A stretch of DNA of 64,000 bases, from assembly GCF_021261325.1 (NCBI RefSeq), contig NZ_JAJSBI010000039.1, positions 1 through 64,000 of the forward strand, written 5' to 3'. The notes under the pieces were generated by a model. The model had not been told where the DNA came from. It saw only the letters and a list, made by a program, of their open reading frames with translations, and did not search any database. The stretch comes from Streptomyces guryensis (lineage in GTDB: Bacteria > Actinomycetota > Actinomycetes > Streptomycetales > Streptomycetaceae). A program made the position numbers and the translations under genes. Positions 44,609-52,633 of the stretch are shown here, one piece after another; within the stretch, counting starts at the first letter, position 1; every line of letters starts with the position of its first letter.

Positions 44609-45862
44609 TCAGGGGGTATCCAGGGAGTTCGCCTCCCCACCGAACCAAGCATCCATGGCGCCTCGACCTCGCGTGCCTGCGTCGGGCATGAAGTGCGTGT
44701 ATGTACGCAGAGTAAAGCCAGGGTCGGCGTGCCCAAGCCAGCGGGCGAGGGAGACGATCGACTCGCCTGCTTCGAGCTGGACACTGGCATAGGTGTGGCG
44801 CAGGGCATGGAAGCCGAACTCGCGCGACGGCTCCCACTTGCTCCCGCCCGAATCGGAGTCCACTTTGCCGATCAGTCCCGCGGAGGCGAGCGCGTGCTTC
44901 CAGAGACGCCTGTTCCATGTATCGCGGTTGCACGCGCGCCGCTGCCGGGTAGCCAGGAACAGCGGGTAAGCACGCGGAGCCCAGTCGATGCGCTGCCGTT
45001 CGTTCTGAGGTTCGTGAGGGCTCTCCCACGGGAGCTTCACCGTGACCGGCTGCCAGCGCTTCGCGTGCTGTTCGATGCTGGCCAGGACGCCGGGTGCCGC
45101 ATCAACTACTCGCGTCTTGCCGCCCTTGGGAAGCGCAAAGAAGAGGTGGCCGTCGATCATGCAGACCTGACGCCGGACATGCACGACCCCGTTCTCCGCA
45201 TCAAGGTCCTCCGGAGACAGTCCGAATACCTCGCCCTGGCGCAGGCCGAGCCCCACCGCCAAGTCGACTGCGAGGCGGTATTGCTCCGGGAGCCCAGCGC
45301 GTACCCGCATCGCCTGCTCGCGCGACCACGCCCGCGCCTTCTGCGCAGGCTTGGCCGGCGGCCGAGCGGTGCGGCTCCCCTTCATCGGATGCTTCACCAG
45401 CCTGCCGTCCTCGACGGCGGCCTGGAGGATCGTAGAGAGATGCCCCCAGGTGGTGCGGATCGTCCCGGGCGACAGAGTCTCCTCCATCCGGGCAACCCAT
45501 TCCCGGAGGGCTGGCGCAGTGATGGCGTTCAGCGGCAGCGACCCGAGCGCCGGGAGCACGTGTCCCCATATTCGTCGACGCGCCGCATCTCGGGTGGTTG
45601 CGGCGTATCGCTGGTGCGGCCACCATCGATCCTCCACGTACGAGCGCAGCAGGATCGTTCCTTCACGCGGGTCGACGAACTCCTGCCGCGTCACGTCGGT
45701 TTGAGCATGAGCGAGCCACTGCTTGGCGTCGGTGAGCTTGGTGAAGCTGCGGGCACGGACGCCGGGGATGCCGGCGACCTTGTAACGCTTCCCCTTGCCG
45801 TAGAGCTTGGTCTTCTCCTTGGTTCGTTTGCTGATCCAGCGGTCTTCTATATGTCCTGGCAC
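44609..45862 (-). CDS. Site-specific tyrosine recombinase (ICE integrase)
   Basis: A 417-aa integrase. The N-terminal SAM-like and Arm-binding domain is lysine/arginine rich. The catalytic residues are visible: Arg208 in GLRQGEVFG, His352-x-x-Arg355 in FHALRHTYA, His378 in LGHADPG and the nucleophile Tyr388 in RTYTHFM. It is related to phage/AICE integrases. The GTG start at 45862 follows AGGGAG. The gene reads toward the chromosome, and its 3' end lies 63 bp from the DUF3046 start, so attL probably falls in 44550-44608. The excisionase-like gene diverges from it at 46136. Confidence 0.93.
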   Translation of the reverse strand: MPGHIEDRWISKRTKEKTKLYGKGKRYKVAGIPGVRARSFTKLTDAKQWLAHAQTDVTRQEFVDPREGTILLRSYVEDRWWPHQRYAATTRDAARRRIWGHVLPALGSLPLNAITAPALREWVARMEETLSPGTIRTTWGHLSTILQAAVEDGRLVKHPMKGSRTARPPAKPAQKARAWSREQAMRVRAGLPEQYRLAVDLAVGLGLRQGEVFGLSPEDLDAENGVVHVRRQVCMIDGHLFFALPKGGKTRVVDAAPGVLASIEQHAKRWQPVTVKLPWESPHEPQNERQRIDWAPRAYPLFLATRQRRACNRDTWNRRLWKHALASAGLIGKVDSDSGGSKWEPSREFGFHALRHTYASVQLEAGESIVSLARWLGHADPGFTLRTYTHFMPDAGTRGRGAMDAWFGGEANSLDTP

Positions 45863-46135
45863 TTACTCGACACTCCCTAGAGGACTAGACACCGACATTA
45901 GTTTCGTGTGACGTCAGCCACATCAACTACCGGCAAGTAGGGATGCAGCAGGACGTATCCGGGATCGAGAGGGGCGGAAAGCGGCAACACCTCTACCTTC
46001 CTGGGGTTATCAGGCTTCCGCACCCGAAGATTCTGCCACGCGTTCACCGACACAAACCAGTATGTTGTTTTCGAAGGCAGCCACTCAAACGATCTCCTTC
46101 AAAAGGATATGCGGACACCCTTGGAGGCTCTTGGG

Positions 46136-46420
46136 ATGGGCGAATCCACGCCTGCGATCGAACACGCGACAATTTGGCAATTGCTGGCACCTCCGCAGCT
46201 AGCCGAGCTGCTCGCAGTATCGGAGAAGACGCTGCGCAACTGGCGGAATGACAGCAAGGGCCCGGCTTACATCAAGCTCGACGGCGGCGCCGTCCGCTAT
46301 CCGATGCGAGACGTGTACGCCTGGCTCGATGAGCAGCGCAATGCCTCCGTCCGCTTGCATGCGCAACGCGCTCATGAAATGCGCCCGGTGGAGTCAAAGA
46401 GGTTTCTTGACGTCGCCTGA
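46136..46420 (+). CDS. Excisionase-like HTH protein
   Basis: A 94-aa MerR/excisionase-type helix-turn-helix protein. The core reads PPQLAELLAVSEKTLRNWRND, then PAYIKLDGGAVRYPMRDVY, the DNA-binding wing. It is the usual partner of a tyrosine integrase and promotes excision. ATG 46136 follows GGAGGC at 8-nt spacing; an upstream ATG at 46109 lacks a site. It faces away from the integrase across an AT-richer 270-bp promoter region (45863-46135) that holds no other gene. Confidence 0.85.
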   Translation: MGESTPAIEHATIWQLLAPPQLAELLAVSEKTLRNWRNDSKGPAYIKLDGGAVRYPMRDVYAWLDEQRNASVRLHAQRAHEMRPVESKRFLDVA

Positions 46421-46515
46421 TCCACCCATCCCCATTCCACACAGGGAGGGGATTGCGGTGAACGCTGCCGTCATGCGTCCATCGCGCTCTCTCATCCCCT
46501 TGGATTAAACCAAAG

Positions 46516-46540
46516 AAAGCGGAGCGGGACTCGAACCCGA
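46516..46540 (-). other. tRNA T-arm/3'-end fragment (att-like)
   Basis: On the minus strand the sequence CGGGTTCGAGTCCCG, followed by CTCCGCTTTC, is a tRNA T-arm with the 3' acceptor side. Upstream bases do not make D or anticodon arms, so there is no complete tRNA. Such 3' fragments are left by elements that integrate at tRNA ends. It lies just beyond the excisionase gene rather than beside the integrase 3' end, so it may belong to a different or older element. Confidence 0.55.
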
Positions 46541-46685
46541 AATGTTGACTTCCTCGGCGTGATGTGCCCACTGGTGGGCACACACTCAGTGCCGCTTGCT
46601 TCTGCAGCACCTCGGACTCAGATCGCAGGCATCGCAGTTATCTAACCCAATCGCCATATTCTCCGATCAGACACGCCGTCGGCGT

Positions 46686-46975
46686 GAGTGACCTCGGCTG
46701 AGGAGCAGGCTCGTAGCCGTTGCCGGGCTCCACGCTGAGCAGCGGGTGACCTCCGGGACGCGGAGGAGCGATTGGGCGGTACTCGCCGGACCTCCGGTTC
46801 TCCGGGCGACCTCCGCTGCGCGGAGCAGACCGGTTCATCAACTCCCCATTGATCTGCGCGGTGGTGATCGCCATCGTCTACACCGGGTGACCTCCGCGGG
46901 CGCGGAGCAGACGCGGCGGCCGGTTGGGGCTTGCCCCAGTGCGGCGGGTGGCCTCCGCACATGCGGAGGTCTACC
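46686..46975. CRISPR. Degenerate type I-E-like CRISPR array, no cas genes
   Basis: Imperfect 28-bp units with the core GGTGACCTCCGC and palindromic arms CTCCGC...GCGGAG begin (at the conserved G of GTGACC) at 46688 (poor), 46746, 46806, 46887 and 46948. Intervals are 58, 60, 81 and 61 bp. Type I-E arrays have a 28-29-bp repeat plus 32-33-bp spacer, period 60-61. The best unit is at 46885-46912 and the outer ones are worn. Spacers are distinct from one another. No cas gene lies in the window. The rest of 46421-47085 contains only the T-arm fragment. Confidence 0.5.
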
Positions 46976-47085
46976 GCAGCAGCCACAGACCACTATGGAG
47001 CCAGCGGGATTCGCTTCGCGCCTGCGGACGTACGCCGAGGGGTCGGTGCCCGGCATAGAGGGTGCGTCCCCTCAGCCGTAGCGCA

Positions 47086-47514
47086 TTAAGACGCCGGAGG
47101 ACGTGTGGGAAACGCCGCCTGCCCCATCGCCCGTTCTACCGCGATCTGGATGACAACCCGTTCCGGGTCCGGGGCCGGCGTACGCCCGTATCGCTCTCCG
47201 TATCGGGTGACAGCTTCCTGGACCGCAGAAGCGTCGGTACGGACCTCAGCCGTACCTTCGAGCGTCGCCCAGCGACCGCCGTCGACCTGGCACACCGCCA
47301 CACGGGCCGCGCCGCCGCTCGCAAGGACGTTGGCGACCTTCCTACTGAATTTGCGGGTGATAACTCTGGCTATTCCCGCATCGGCATCGATCGTCACTCC
47401 AACAGGCACCACGTGCGGTCGACCATCGGGGCGCAATGTAGTCAGAGTGCACAGATGGTACTCACGCCAGAACTTCAGGTAGTCATCGGACCGACTCAAT
47501 AGCGCGTTCGACAT
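47086..47514 (-). CDS. PPOX-class F420/FMN-dependent enzyme
   Basis: A 142-aa split-barrel flavoprotein of the pyridoxamine-phosphate oxidase/F420 class. It starts MSNALLSRSDDYLKFWREYH, has TLTTLRPDGRPHVVPVGVTI (the conserved strand-turn) and TRKFSRKVANVLASGGAARV, then RWATLEGTAEVR. ATG 47514 is chosen; the frame to 47568 is less conserved. Such enzymes reduce or oxidise small substrates or scavenge oxidised flavins. It stands alone between the CRISPR-like array and an AT-rich region; it may be cargo or captured chromosome. Confidence 0.85.
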   Translation of the reverse strand: MSNALLSRSDDYLKFWREYHLCTLTTLRPDGRPHVVPVGVTIDADAGIARVITRKFSRKVANVLASGGAARVAVCQVDGGRWATLEGTAEVRTDASAVQEAVTRYGERYGRTPAPDPERVVIQIAVERAMGQAAFPTRPPAS

Positions 47515-47627
47515 GGCCGAAAGCTTAACCTCGCCCGCTGCCCGAACTGTCCCGAAGTGACCGCCCACACACTCACTTCCGACCGGGGATTTAGTACGGA
47601 TTCATCGACTTATATCGTAAGGCAACG

Positions 47628-47777
47628 ATGTCAAATCGTCTCAGATCGATAACAAGTCCCCCGTTCAACATCAACCATGAAATTTATGTACTAAAGCTTG
47701 AAACCGCAGCTCAGCGGGATCATTCGAAGATGATTTCGGTCGATTTGAAACACTTGAGGCCCTTGATCATTTCATGA
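47628..47777 (+). CDS. Possible 49-aa ORF in AT-rich segment
   Basis: ATG 47628 opens a 49-codon frame (MSNRLRSITSPPFNINHEIY, then KLETAAQRDHSKMISVDLKH) in a stretch of about 200 bp that is far richer in A/T than its surroundings. Codon use is unlike the neighbours and the ribosome binding site is weak (AAGG). It could be chance, a transferred gene, or a regulatory region. The remainder of 47515-48074 shows no better gene. Confidence 0.25.
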   Translation: MSNRLRSITSPPFNINHEIYVLKLETAAQRDHSKMISVDLKHLRPLIIS

Positions 47778-48074
47778 TTCGGGCGAGCGGATCAGGCTTT
47801 TCAAGACACGGCCCGTGTGAATACTTGTCTACGTCCAACAGGTGCTCGGCGGCTCCATCGGAGCGGCTCATGGGCCCTCAGATTCTCGTTTGCTCCAGTG
47901 ACATTGACGTGCTGAGGCGAGCTGGAGGTCAGGCACCCTGGCCCGTGCAAGAGGGCACGGCGAGTGCGCAGTCATCGGTGGCTGCGGCCGCTCGCTGCGC
48001 TGTGAAGAGGACGTCATCACTCGGGCGGTCGCGCCCGGCTCGGGGGAGCCATTTCCGGTTGAAAGGTTTACTTC

Positions 48075-48683
48075 ATGTGGTCGGGAAGAGGCAGCCGTGG
48101 CGCCGCTGAGACGAGCCGTCGTAGGTTCGGACGCTGGCGCACAACCGGGAATCGGACGGTGGAGCGAAACCTCCACCGCCGGCTACGGGAAGAGCTGCGC
48201 AGCCTGAAGGTCACCCCTCCTCTGGACGTAGAAGAGCTGGCCAAGGCTCTTAGCGAGAGGCGTGGACGCCCCATCGTCCTCCGGCCTTTTCCCCTGGAGA
48301 AGCCTGGACCGACAGGCCTGTGGGTCGATATGACCGTGAGGGACGTGGTCCTCTACCAGGAGGAGACGACCTGCCTGCACCAGCGGCAGATCATCCTCCA
48401 CGAAGTCCTCCACATCCTCGTCTCCGAGTGGGGGGAAGCCCCAGAGTCTCCGGAAGCCGCCGTCGAGGACTGGGCCGCCCTGGTCCCCGTGCTCGACCCC
48501 GCGCTGATCCGGCGGGTTGCCCGTCGTTGCTCGTACGAGGACCCGGAGGAGTGCTGGGTGGAACTGGCTGCGACGATCATCCTGGAGTGGTCCTCGGTGG
48601 TCGACGCGCTCCCACCTCTGTCGGAAGACCCAGAGGTCCGTCGGGTACAGGCAGCTCTGGGCGACCGGCGAGGGTGGCTGTAG
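48075..48683 (+). CDS. ImmA/IrrE family metallopeptidase
   Basis: A 202-aa protein with the Zn-peptidase motif HEVLH at residues 109-113 (RQIILHEVLHILVSEW), followed by an acidic helix WAALVPVLDP that may supply the third ligand. N-terminal residues are basic. In ICEBs1 the ImmA protease cleaves the ImmR repressor in response to DNA damage or a peptide signal. ATG 48075 has AAAGG 8 nt upstream. It is followed 3 bp later by the MAB_1171c-like gene in the same operon, and a double-HTH repressor stands convergent 2.4 kb away. Confidence 0.85.
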   Translation: MWSGRGSRGAAETSRRRFGRWRTTGNRTVERNLHRRLREELRSLKVTPPLDVEELAKALSERRGRPIVLRPFPLEKPGPTGLWVDMTVRDVVLYQEETTCLHQRQIILHEVLHILVSEWGEAPESPEAAVEDWAALVPVLDPALIRRVARRCSYEDPEECWVELAATIILEWSSVVDALPPLSEDPEVRRVQAALGDRRGWL

Positions 48684-48686
48684 ACC

Positions 48687-49802
48687 GTGGCGAACTATCT
48701 CCTGCTGATCACCGCCGCTGCCACCGTGTGGAGGCTGTATCTGTGGTCACGCGCTCCTCATGACGCTCCCACCCGGTCGGTGGCGCTCACCCTGCTGAGC
48801 CTGAGCCTGTCGAATACAGTCGCCAGGCCCGGGGGCGCCTCCGGCCTCGACATAGTGGCGGGGCACGACATCGCGAAGCTGGTCCAGAACCTTTTGCTGC
48901 TGCTGGCGTGCTACTTCCTGATGTGCTTCTACCTGTACTCGGCCGAAAGGCCGACAGCCCGGCGTCGCGCCCGGGCGGAAGGCGTCGTCGTGGCCCTGGT
49001 GTCCGTGACGATCACTCTCGCGGCCGTGACCGTGTCGCCGGGGGCACTCAGCAAACCGTTCCGCACGGTTGACATGACGATCCCGCAGGTCGCCTTCTTC
49101 TACCTCTGCGCCGGCCTGTACATCACGTACGCGATCGGGGTGGCCGGATGGTGGTCCGCAGGCTATGCCCGTAAGTCGTCTCGCCCTCACGCCACCGGGC
49201 TGTGGATGACTGCGATCGGCCTCGGCACGATGGCGGTGGCTTGCGCCGTCCGGGCGGTCTTCGTCGCCGTCCGCTTCTGCGGGGGATCTGTGCCCCACAA
49301 GCTCACTACCTTGGCCGCGCTCTTGCTGGTGGTGTCGGGCCTGCTCTTCATGGTGGGCATCACTTATTCGGGCGTCCTCGCGAGGATCACCGCCACGCGG
49401 CTGTGGCTGCGTCGGCGCCGGGATCACCGTCGACTGGCTCCGCTGTGGCAGCTGCTGATCGAGGTCTACCCGGAGAACCAGCTGAGGCCCGCGTCTCGTA
49501 CACCGTGGGATCAGTGGCGCGCCCGTGGCGTGCACCGCCGCTACCACCGGCGGATAGTGGAATGCCGGGATGGACTGGTCCATATCAGTCCCTACCTTGT
49601 GGGCAAGGATGATGAAGCCGACCTGCTGCACCTGGAGCCGGTCCAATTGGCCAGACGGCTCCGGCGTGCCTCCGCGGCGATCCAGAAGGGTGCGCCAGTA
49701 CCTGCAAGGGCAGTTCCTCTGGCAGTGCCGCAGGGGGACGAACGGGACTCGGATGTCGACCAGTTGATCGCGGTGTCGGAGGCACTGCGGCTGACCGCGT
49801 GA
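48687..49802 (+). CDS. MAB_1171c-like membrane protein
   Basis: A 371-aa protein. Six or seven hydrophobic segments cover residues 1-235 (for example NLLLLLACYFLMCFYLYSAE and FVAVRFCGGSVPHKLTTLAA). A cytoplasmic C-terminal domain with RRRRDHRRLAPLWQ and RRIVECRDGLVHISPYL follows, a phrase typical of the MAB_1171c putative transporter family. The GTG start at 48687 is 3 bp beyond the ImmA-like stop. The combination of a membrane part with a C-terminal domain suggests sensing or transport of a small signal for the protease/repressor pair, which is inference. Followed 31 bp later by the amidohydrolase gene. Confidence 0.75.
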   Translation: MANYLLLITAAATVWRLYLWSRAPHDAPTRSVALTLLSLSLSNTVARPGGASGLDIVAGHDIAKLVQNLLLLLACYFLMCFYLYSAERPTARRRARAEGVVVALVSVTITLAAVTVSPGALSKPFRTVDMTIPQVAFFYLCAGLYITYAIGVAGWWSAGYARKSSRPHATGLWMTAIGLGTMAVACAVRAVFVAVRFCGGSVPHKLTTLAALLLVVSGLLFMVGITYSGVLARITATRLWLRRRRDHRRLAPLWQLLIEVYPENQLRPASRTPWDQWRARGVHRRYHRRIVECRDGLVHISPYLVGKDDEADLLHLEPVQLARRLRRASAAIQKGAPVPARAVPLAVPQGDERDSDVDQLIAVSEALRLTA

Positions 49803-49833
49803 CCGCAGAAGAACATGGAAGGCGAGAGGCGAC

Positions 49834-51024
49834 ATGTTGATCACCGCCGGCCGGGTCCTGACCGGCTCCGGGACGTACGTCGAGGACGGGGCCGTCTGTA
49901 TCGAAGGTGACTCGATCACCGCCGTCGGGCCGCGTGCCCAAGTCGCTGACCACTCCCGCGTGCAGGAGGCCGACCTCTCGTTTCCCGATGCGACGCTGAT
50001 GCCCGGTCTCATCGACTCCCACGTTCATGTGGTTTTCGACGGCAGCACCGAAGTACTGGCCGCCTTCTCCGGATCGAGCGACGAACAACTGCTGCAAGAC
50101 ATGCGCCGACGCGCGGAGCAGCTCCTGTCGAGCGGTGTAACCACCGTCCGCGACCTGGGAGACCGCAACGGCCTGGCCCTGCGTCTGAGGGAGGAGATCA
50201 GCCGGGACGCCATTCCTGGCCCTTGCATCGTGGCTGCGGGCACGCCGCTGACCACGCCCGGAGGCCACTGCTACTTCCTCGGCGGCGAGGTCTCAGGCGA
50301 AGCCGCGGTCCGTGATCTCGTGCAGCGCAACTTGGCGGCTGGCGCCAGGGTGATCAAGGTGATGGCGAGCGGCGGAGGTCTGACGAAGGACGGGCCGAAG
50401 AGCTGGCAGAGCCAGTTCACCACGGCCGAGCTGCGGGCCCTGGTGGACGAGGCGCATCAGGCCGGCGTGCCGGTGGCCGCGCACGCACACAGCGCGGATG
50501 GCATCTCGGCGGTCGTGGATGCCGGAGTGGACACCATCGAGCACTGCACGTGGATGACCGAGGAGGGTTTCGGGCTGCGCCCGGACGTCCTGAAGAAGAT
50601 CGTCGAGCAGGGCATCGCGGTATGCCCGGCCGTCGGTCCGCACTGGCAGATGGCGGCCCGCGTCTTCGGTGAGGAACGGACGGCCACTCTGTTCGGACAG
50701 GTACGTCAGATGGCCGAGGCCGGCGTCCGGCTCATCGCCGGGACTGACGCCGGAGTGCAGCGGACTGGGTTCGACGGCTCGCTCGCGGGAGCGCTCGGTT
50801 TCTACGCGCACCTGGGTATCTCGAACGCCAAGGTCATCGATATGGCGACGTCTGAAGGCGCAGCAGCTTTGGGTCTGGGCTCCACGACCGGCAAGATCGC
50901 TCCCGGCTACCGCGCTGACCTGCTCCTGGTCGACGGCGATCCGCTCGCCGATCTCGCAGCCCTGAAGGAGGCCAGGGCCGTGTGGGCCTCTGGCCGTCGG
51001 CACGAGCCGAACTCTGGCGAATAG
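49834..51024 (+). CDS. Metal-dependent amidohydrolase
   Basis: A 396-aa amidohydrolase of the imidazolonepropionase-like group. Metal ligands and catalytic residues are complete: H63 and H65 in DSHVHV, the bridging Lys at K175 in VIKVMASGG, H217/H219 in AAHAHS, H237 in EHCTW and D305 in AGTDAG. The start MLITAGRVLTGSGTY and the end GYRADLLLVDGDPL are typical. Substrate unknown; lactones, amides or peptide-like signals are possible. Intact active-site residues on a mobile element suggest selection for function. A 12-bp hairpin separates it from the convergent XRE gene. Confidence 0.88.
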   Translation: MLITAGRVLTGSGTYVEDGAVCIEGDSITAVGPRAQVADHSRVQEADLSFPDATLMPGLIDSHVHVVFDGSTEVLAAFSGSSDEQLLQDMRRRAEQLLSSGVTTVRDLGDRNGLALRLREEISRDAIPGPCIVAAGTPLTTPGGHCYFLGGEVSGEAAVRDLVQRNLAAGARVIKVMASGGGLTKDGPKSWQSQFTTAELRALVDEAHQAGVPVAAHAHSADGISAVVDAGVDTIEHCTWMTEEGFGLRPDVLKKIVEQGIAVCPAVGPHWQMAARVFGEERTATLFGQVRQMAEAGVRLIAGTDAGVQRTGFDGSLAGALGFYAHLGISNAKVIDMATSEGAAALGLGSTTGKIAPGYRADLLLVDGDPLADLAALKEARAVWASGRRHEPNSGE

Positions 51025-51049
51025 ACACCCGCGGCCGTCAGCCGACTGG

Positions 51050-51089
51050 AGCGCCTGTTCCTGGGGTTAACGCCCTCGGAACAGGCGCT
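51050..51089. terminator. Bidirectional terminator between amidohydrolase and XRE gene
   Basis: AGCGCCTGTTCC (51050-51061) pairs perfectly with GGAACAGGCGCT (51078-51089), with a 16-nt loop. It overlaps the stop codon of the minus-strand XRE gene by two bases. Confidence 0.85.
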
Positions 51090-51972
51090 ATTCGTTTGTC
51101 TCGGGGTCTTCCTTGTCCAGCTCGGCTGCAAGGTCGTTCAACATCGACAGAACGTTGGCCGACAGGCCTTCGGGTTTGATCCCGCGGGCCCGGACGCGGC
51201 GTACCTTCCCCTGTTGGGCGGCAGACATGAGGCGCAGTCCCTCGTAGACCTGCCGTACGACAGCGTCGTCCGGCTCGAAGTACAGAGGGGACACCCCGAA
51301 GGTGTGCGCGAGACCTTGGCGGACGACGGGGGCGGCCTCTTCGTCCAAGCCTGTCCGAAGTCGCTCTACCTCCTGGGCGGAGATCACGTGCGCCCCCGCG
51401 TAGGCGTTCACTGACGCAGCGATGTCCTGGTCACCTGGCGCCGTCTGGTCGGGATACGAACGCTCCAGAATCAGGGTGATCTTCTCTGCCAGAGTGCTGG
51501 GTGGTTCTTCAGCAACGAGGGCTGTGGCGGACACACCCTCTTCTTCACTCTGAGCCGCCCCGAAGGACCGTTCCTGTGCCTGGCTCAGCTCGTCCTCGGT
51601 CACCCCGTAGGCCCGAGCCAGAGCCGGGATGTACCTCTCTTTGAGGCGCCGCACCCCTTGCTCCGCCCCTGCCACGGGGCCGTCGCTCTTGGTCCCGATG
51701 ACCTCGGCCATCTCGTACCGGTAGAGGCCTGCGTCGCAGCGCAAGTCCCGGAGATCAGGCAGCCCGTCGCGTGGGAACAGCTCGTCCAGGTCCTGCTTGA
51801 GGACCCGGGCCAGGGCCGACAGTTTCTCCTGGTCGGGCTCGGATGAGCCAAGCTCCCACCCCGCCACCGTCGAATCGCCGACGCCTACACCCGCGGCTAC
51901 GTCGGCCTGCGAGATCTCGGCGGCTCGCCGTACCGAGCGCACACGACCTCTATCGAAGCGTCGAGCAGGCAT
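51088..51972 (-). CDS. Double-HTH XRE family repressor (ImmR-like)
   Basis: A 294-aa regulator. The first HTH_3 domain is at residues 10-65 (AAEISQADVAAGVGVGDSTV, AGWELGSSEPD), with a second at about residues 75-130 (MAEVIGTKSDGPVAGAEQGV). A C-terminal helical part has LVAEEPPSTLAEKITLILER and a final acidic LNDLAAELDKEDPE stretch. The start at 51972 diverges from the promoter of the rightward operon (52014-52042), placing its operator where it can repress that operon. The ImmA-like protease gene is in the same module. Repressor role is inferred from context. Confidence 0.85.
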   Translation of the reverse strand: MPARRFDRGRVRSVRRAAEISQADVAAGVGVGDSTVAGWELGSSEPDQEKLSALARVLKQDLDELFPRDGLPDLRDLRCDAGLYRYEMAEVIGTKSDGPVAGAEQGVRRLKERYIPALARAYGVTEDELSQAQERSFGAAQSEEEGVSATALVAEEPPSTLAEKITLILERSYPDQTAPGDQDIAASVNAYAGAHVISAQEVERLRTGLDEEAAPVVRQGLAHTFGVSPLYFEPDDAVVRQVYEGLRLMSAAQQGKVRRVRARGIKPEGLSANVLSMLNDLAAELDKEDPETNE

Positions 51973-52013
51973 CAGACCTCGTTTTTCCTGCGAACCGAAG
52001 AAACATCGAGCCG

Positions 52014-52042
52014 TTGACTTTTGGGGAGAATCGCGATAGCTT
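52014..52042 (+). promoter_or_regulatory. sigma70-like promoter of the element's rightward operon
   Basis: TTGACT (52014-52019), a 17-nt spacer, then TAGCTT (52037-52042). A TCGC...GCGA-flanked imperfect dyad covers the -10 region (52031-52053) and could be an XRE operator. It lies 277 bp ahead of the first operon gene, and no other gene is visible in 51973-52318. Confidence 0.6.
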
Positions 52043-52318
52043 CAGCTTAGCGAAAAAAGAGGGACTTCGCACCCCTCGGCTTTCGCTCATCCAGTTGTCC
52101 CCAGCGTGGGGAGCTGCTGGACAGAGGGGACGGCCACGCGCACTCCGCGCACGGATCCCCCTCTCAAAACGCCATCGGCGCCCGAGAGTTCGCACCTCTC
52201 GGACGCCAGACAGCTAGTGATCCGCTGCCCCCGACAGGGGCTCAAGATCACTCACACAGCCGCTCCGCGTCCTTTCGCACGGCACTACGGAGCGGCGTAC
52301 CACATAGAGGAGTCTCGC

Positions 52319-52633
52319 ATGTCCCCTACTGCGGACTGCAACCCGAAGCCGGAGATCGCTTCCGGTCCCGCTGAACGGCTGGCTGCACAGCTGACGTCCA
52401 TGCTGCCTGAGGCCGCAGTCGTACAGGTCCGCTTCCAGGGCCCTCGGACCTTGTGGCCCCACCTGGGACTAACCGCCGTGAACGAACGCGGACACGCCCT
52501 TCGGGTACCCCGTGCGAAGGCGCTCACCATCGCACGATGGATCATCCGCTCATTCCCGCAGGCCGGTTGGGCAGCCTCGGGCGGCCACGCCTTCGACCTG
52601 CGGACGGCTCAGCTGCGTCGGCTGGAAGCGTGA
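52319..52633 (+). CDS. Small hypothetical protein, first gene of operon
   Basis: A 104-aa protein with a compact central region LAAQLTSMLPEAAVVQVRFQ, then GLTAVNERGHALRVPRAKAL and RWIIRSFPQAGWAASGGHAF. ATG 52319 follows GAGGAG at 6-nt spacing, a strong site. The stop codon overlaps the next start (TGATG), so the genes are translationally coupled. No known motif; the mixed alpha/beta character and size suggest a small regulatory or transcription-associated protein. Function unknown. Confidence 0.7.
   Translation: MSPTADCNPKPEIASGPAERLAAQLTSMLPEAAVVQVRFQGPRTLWPHLGLTAVNERGHALRVPRAKALTIARWIIRSFPQAGWAASGGHAFDLRTAQLRRLEA

Noticed and set aside
46517-46597. An intact tRNA on the minus strand, because six bases of AAGCGGC pair with the 3' TCCGCTT
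   Set aside because: No D-arm or anticodon arm can be folded in the 81 bases; a 9-bp hairpin occupies that place. Only the T-arm and acceptor 3' side are convincing.
48159-48683. GTG 48159 as start of the ImmA-like gene
   Set aside because: ATG 48075 has AAAGG at good spacing and the longer frame is open; neither choice affects the HEVLH motif.
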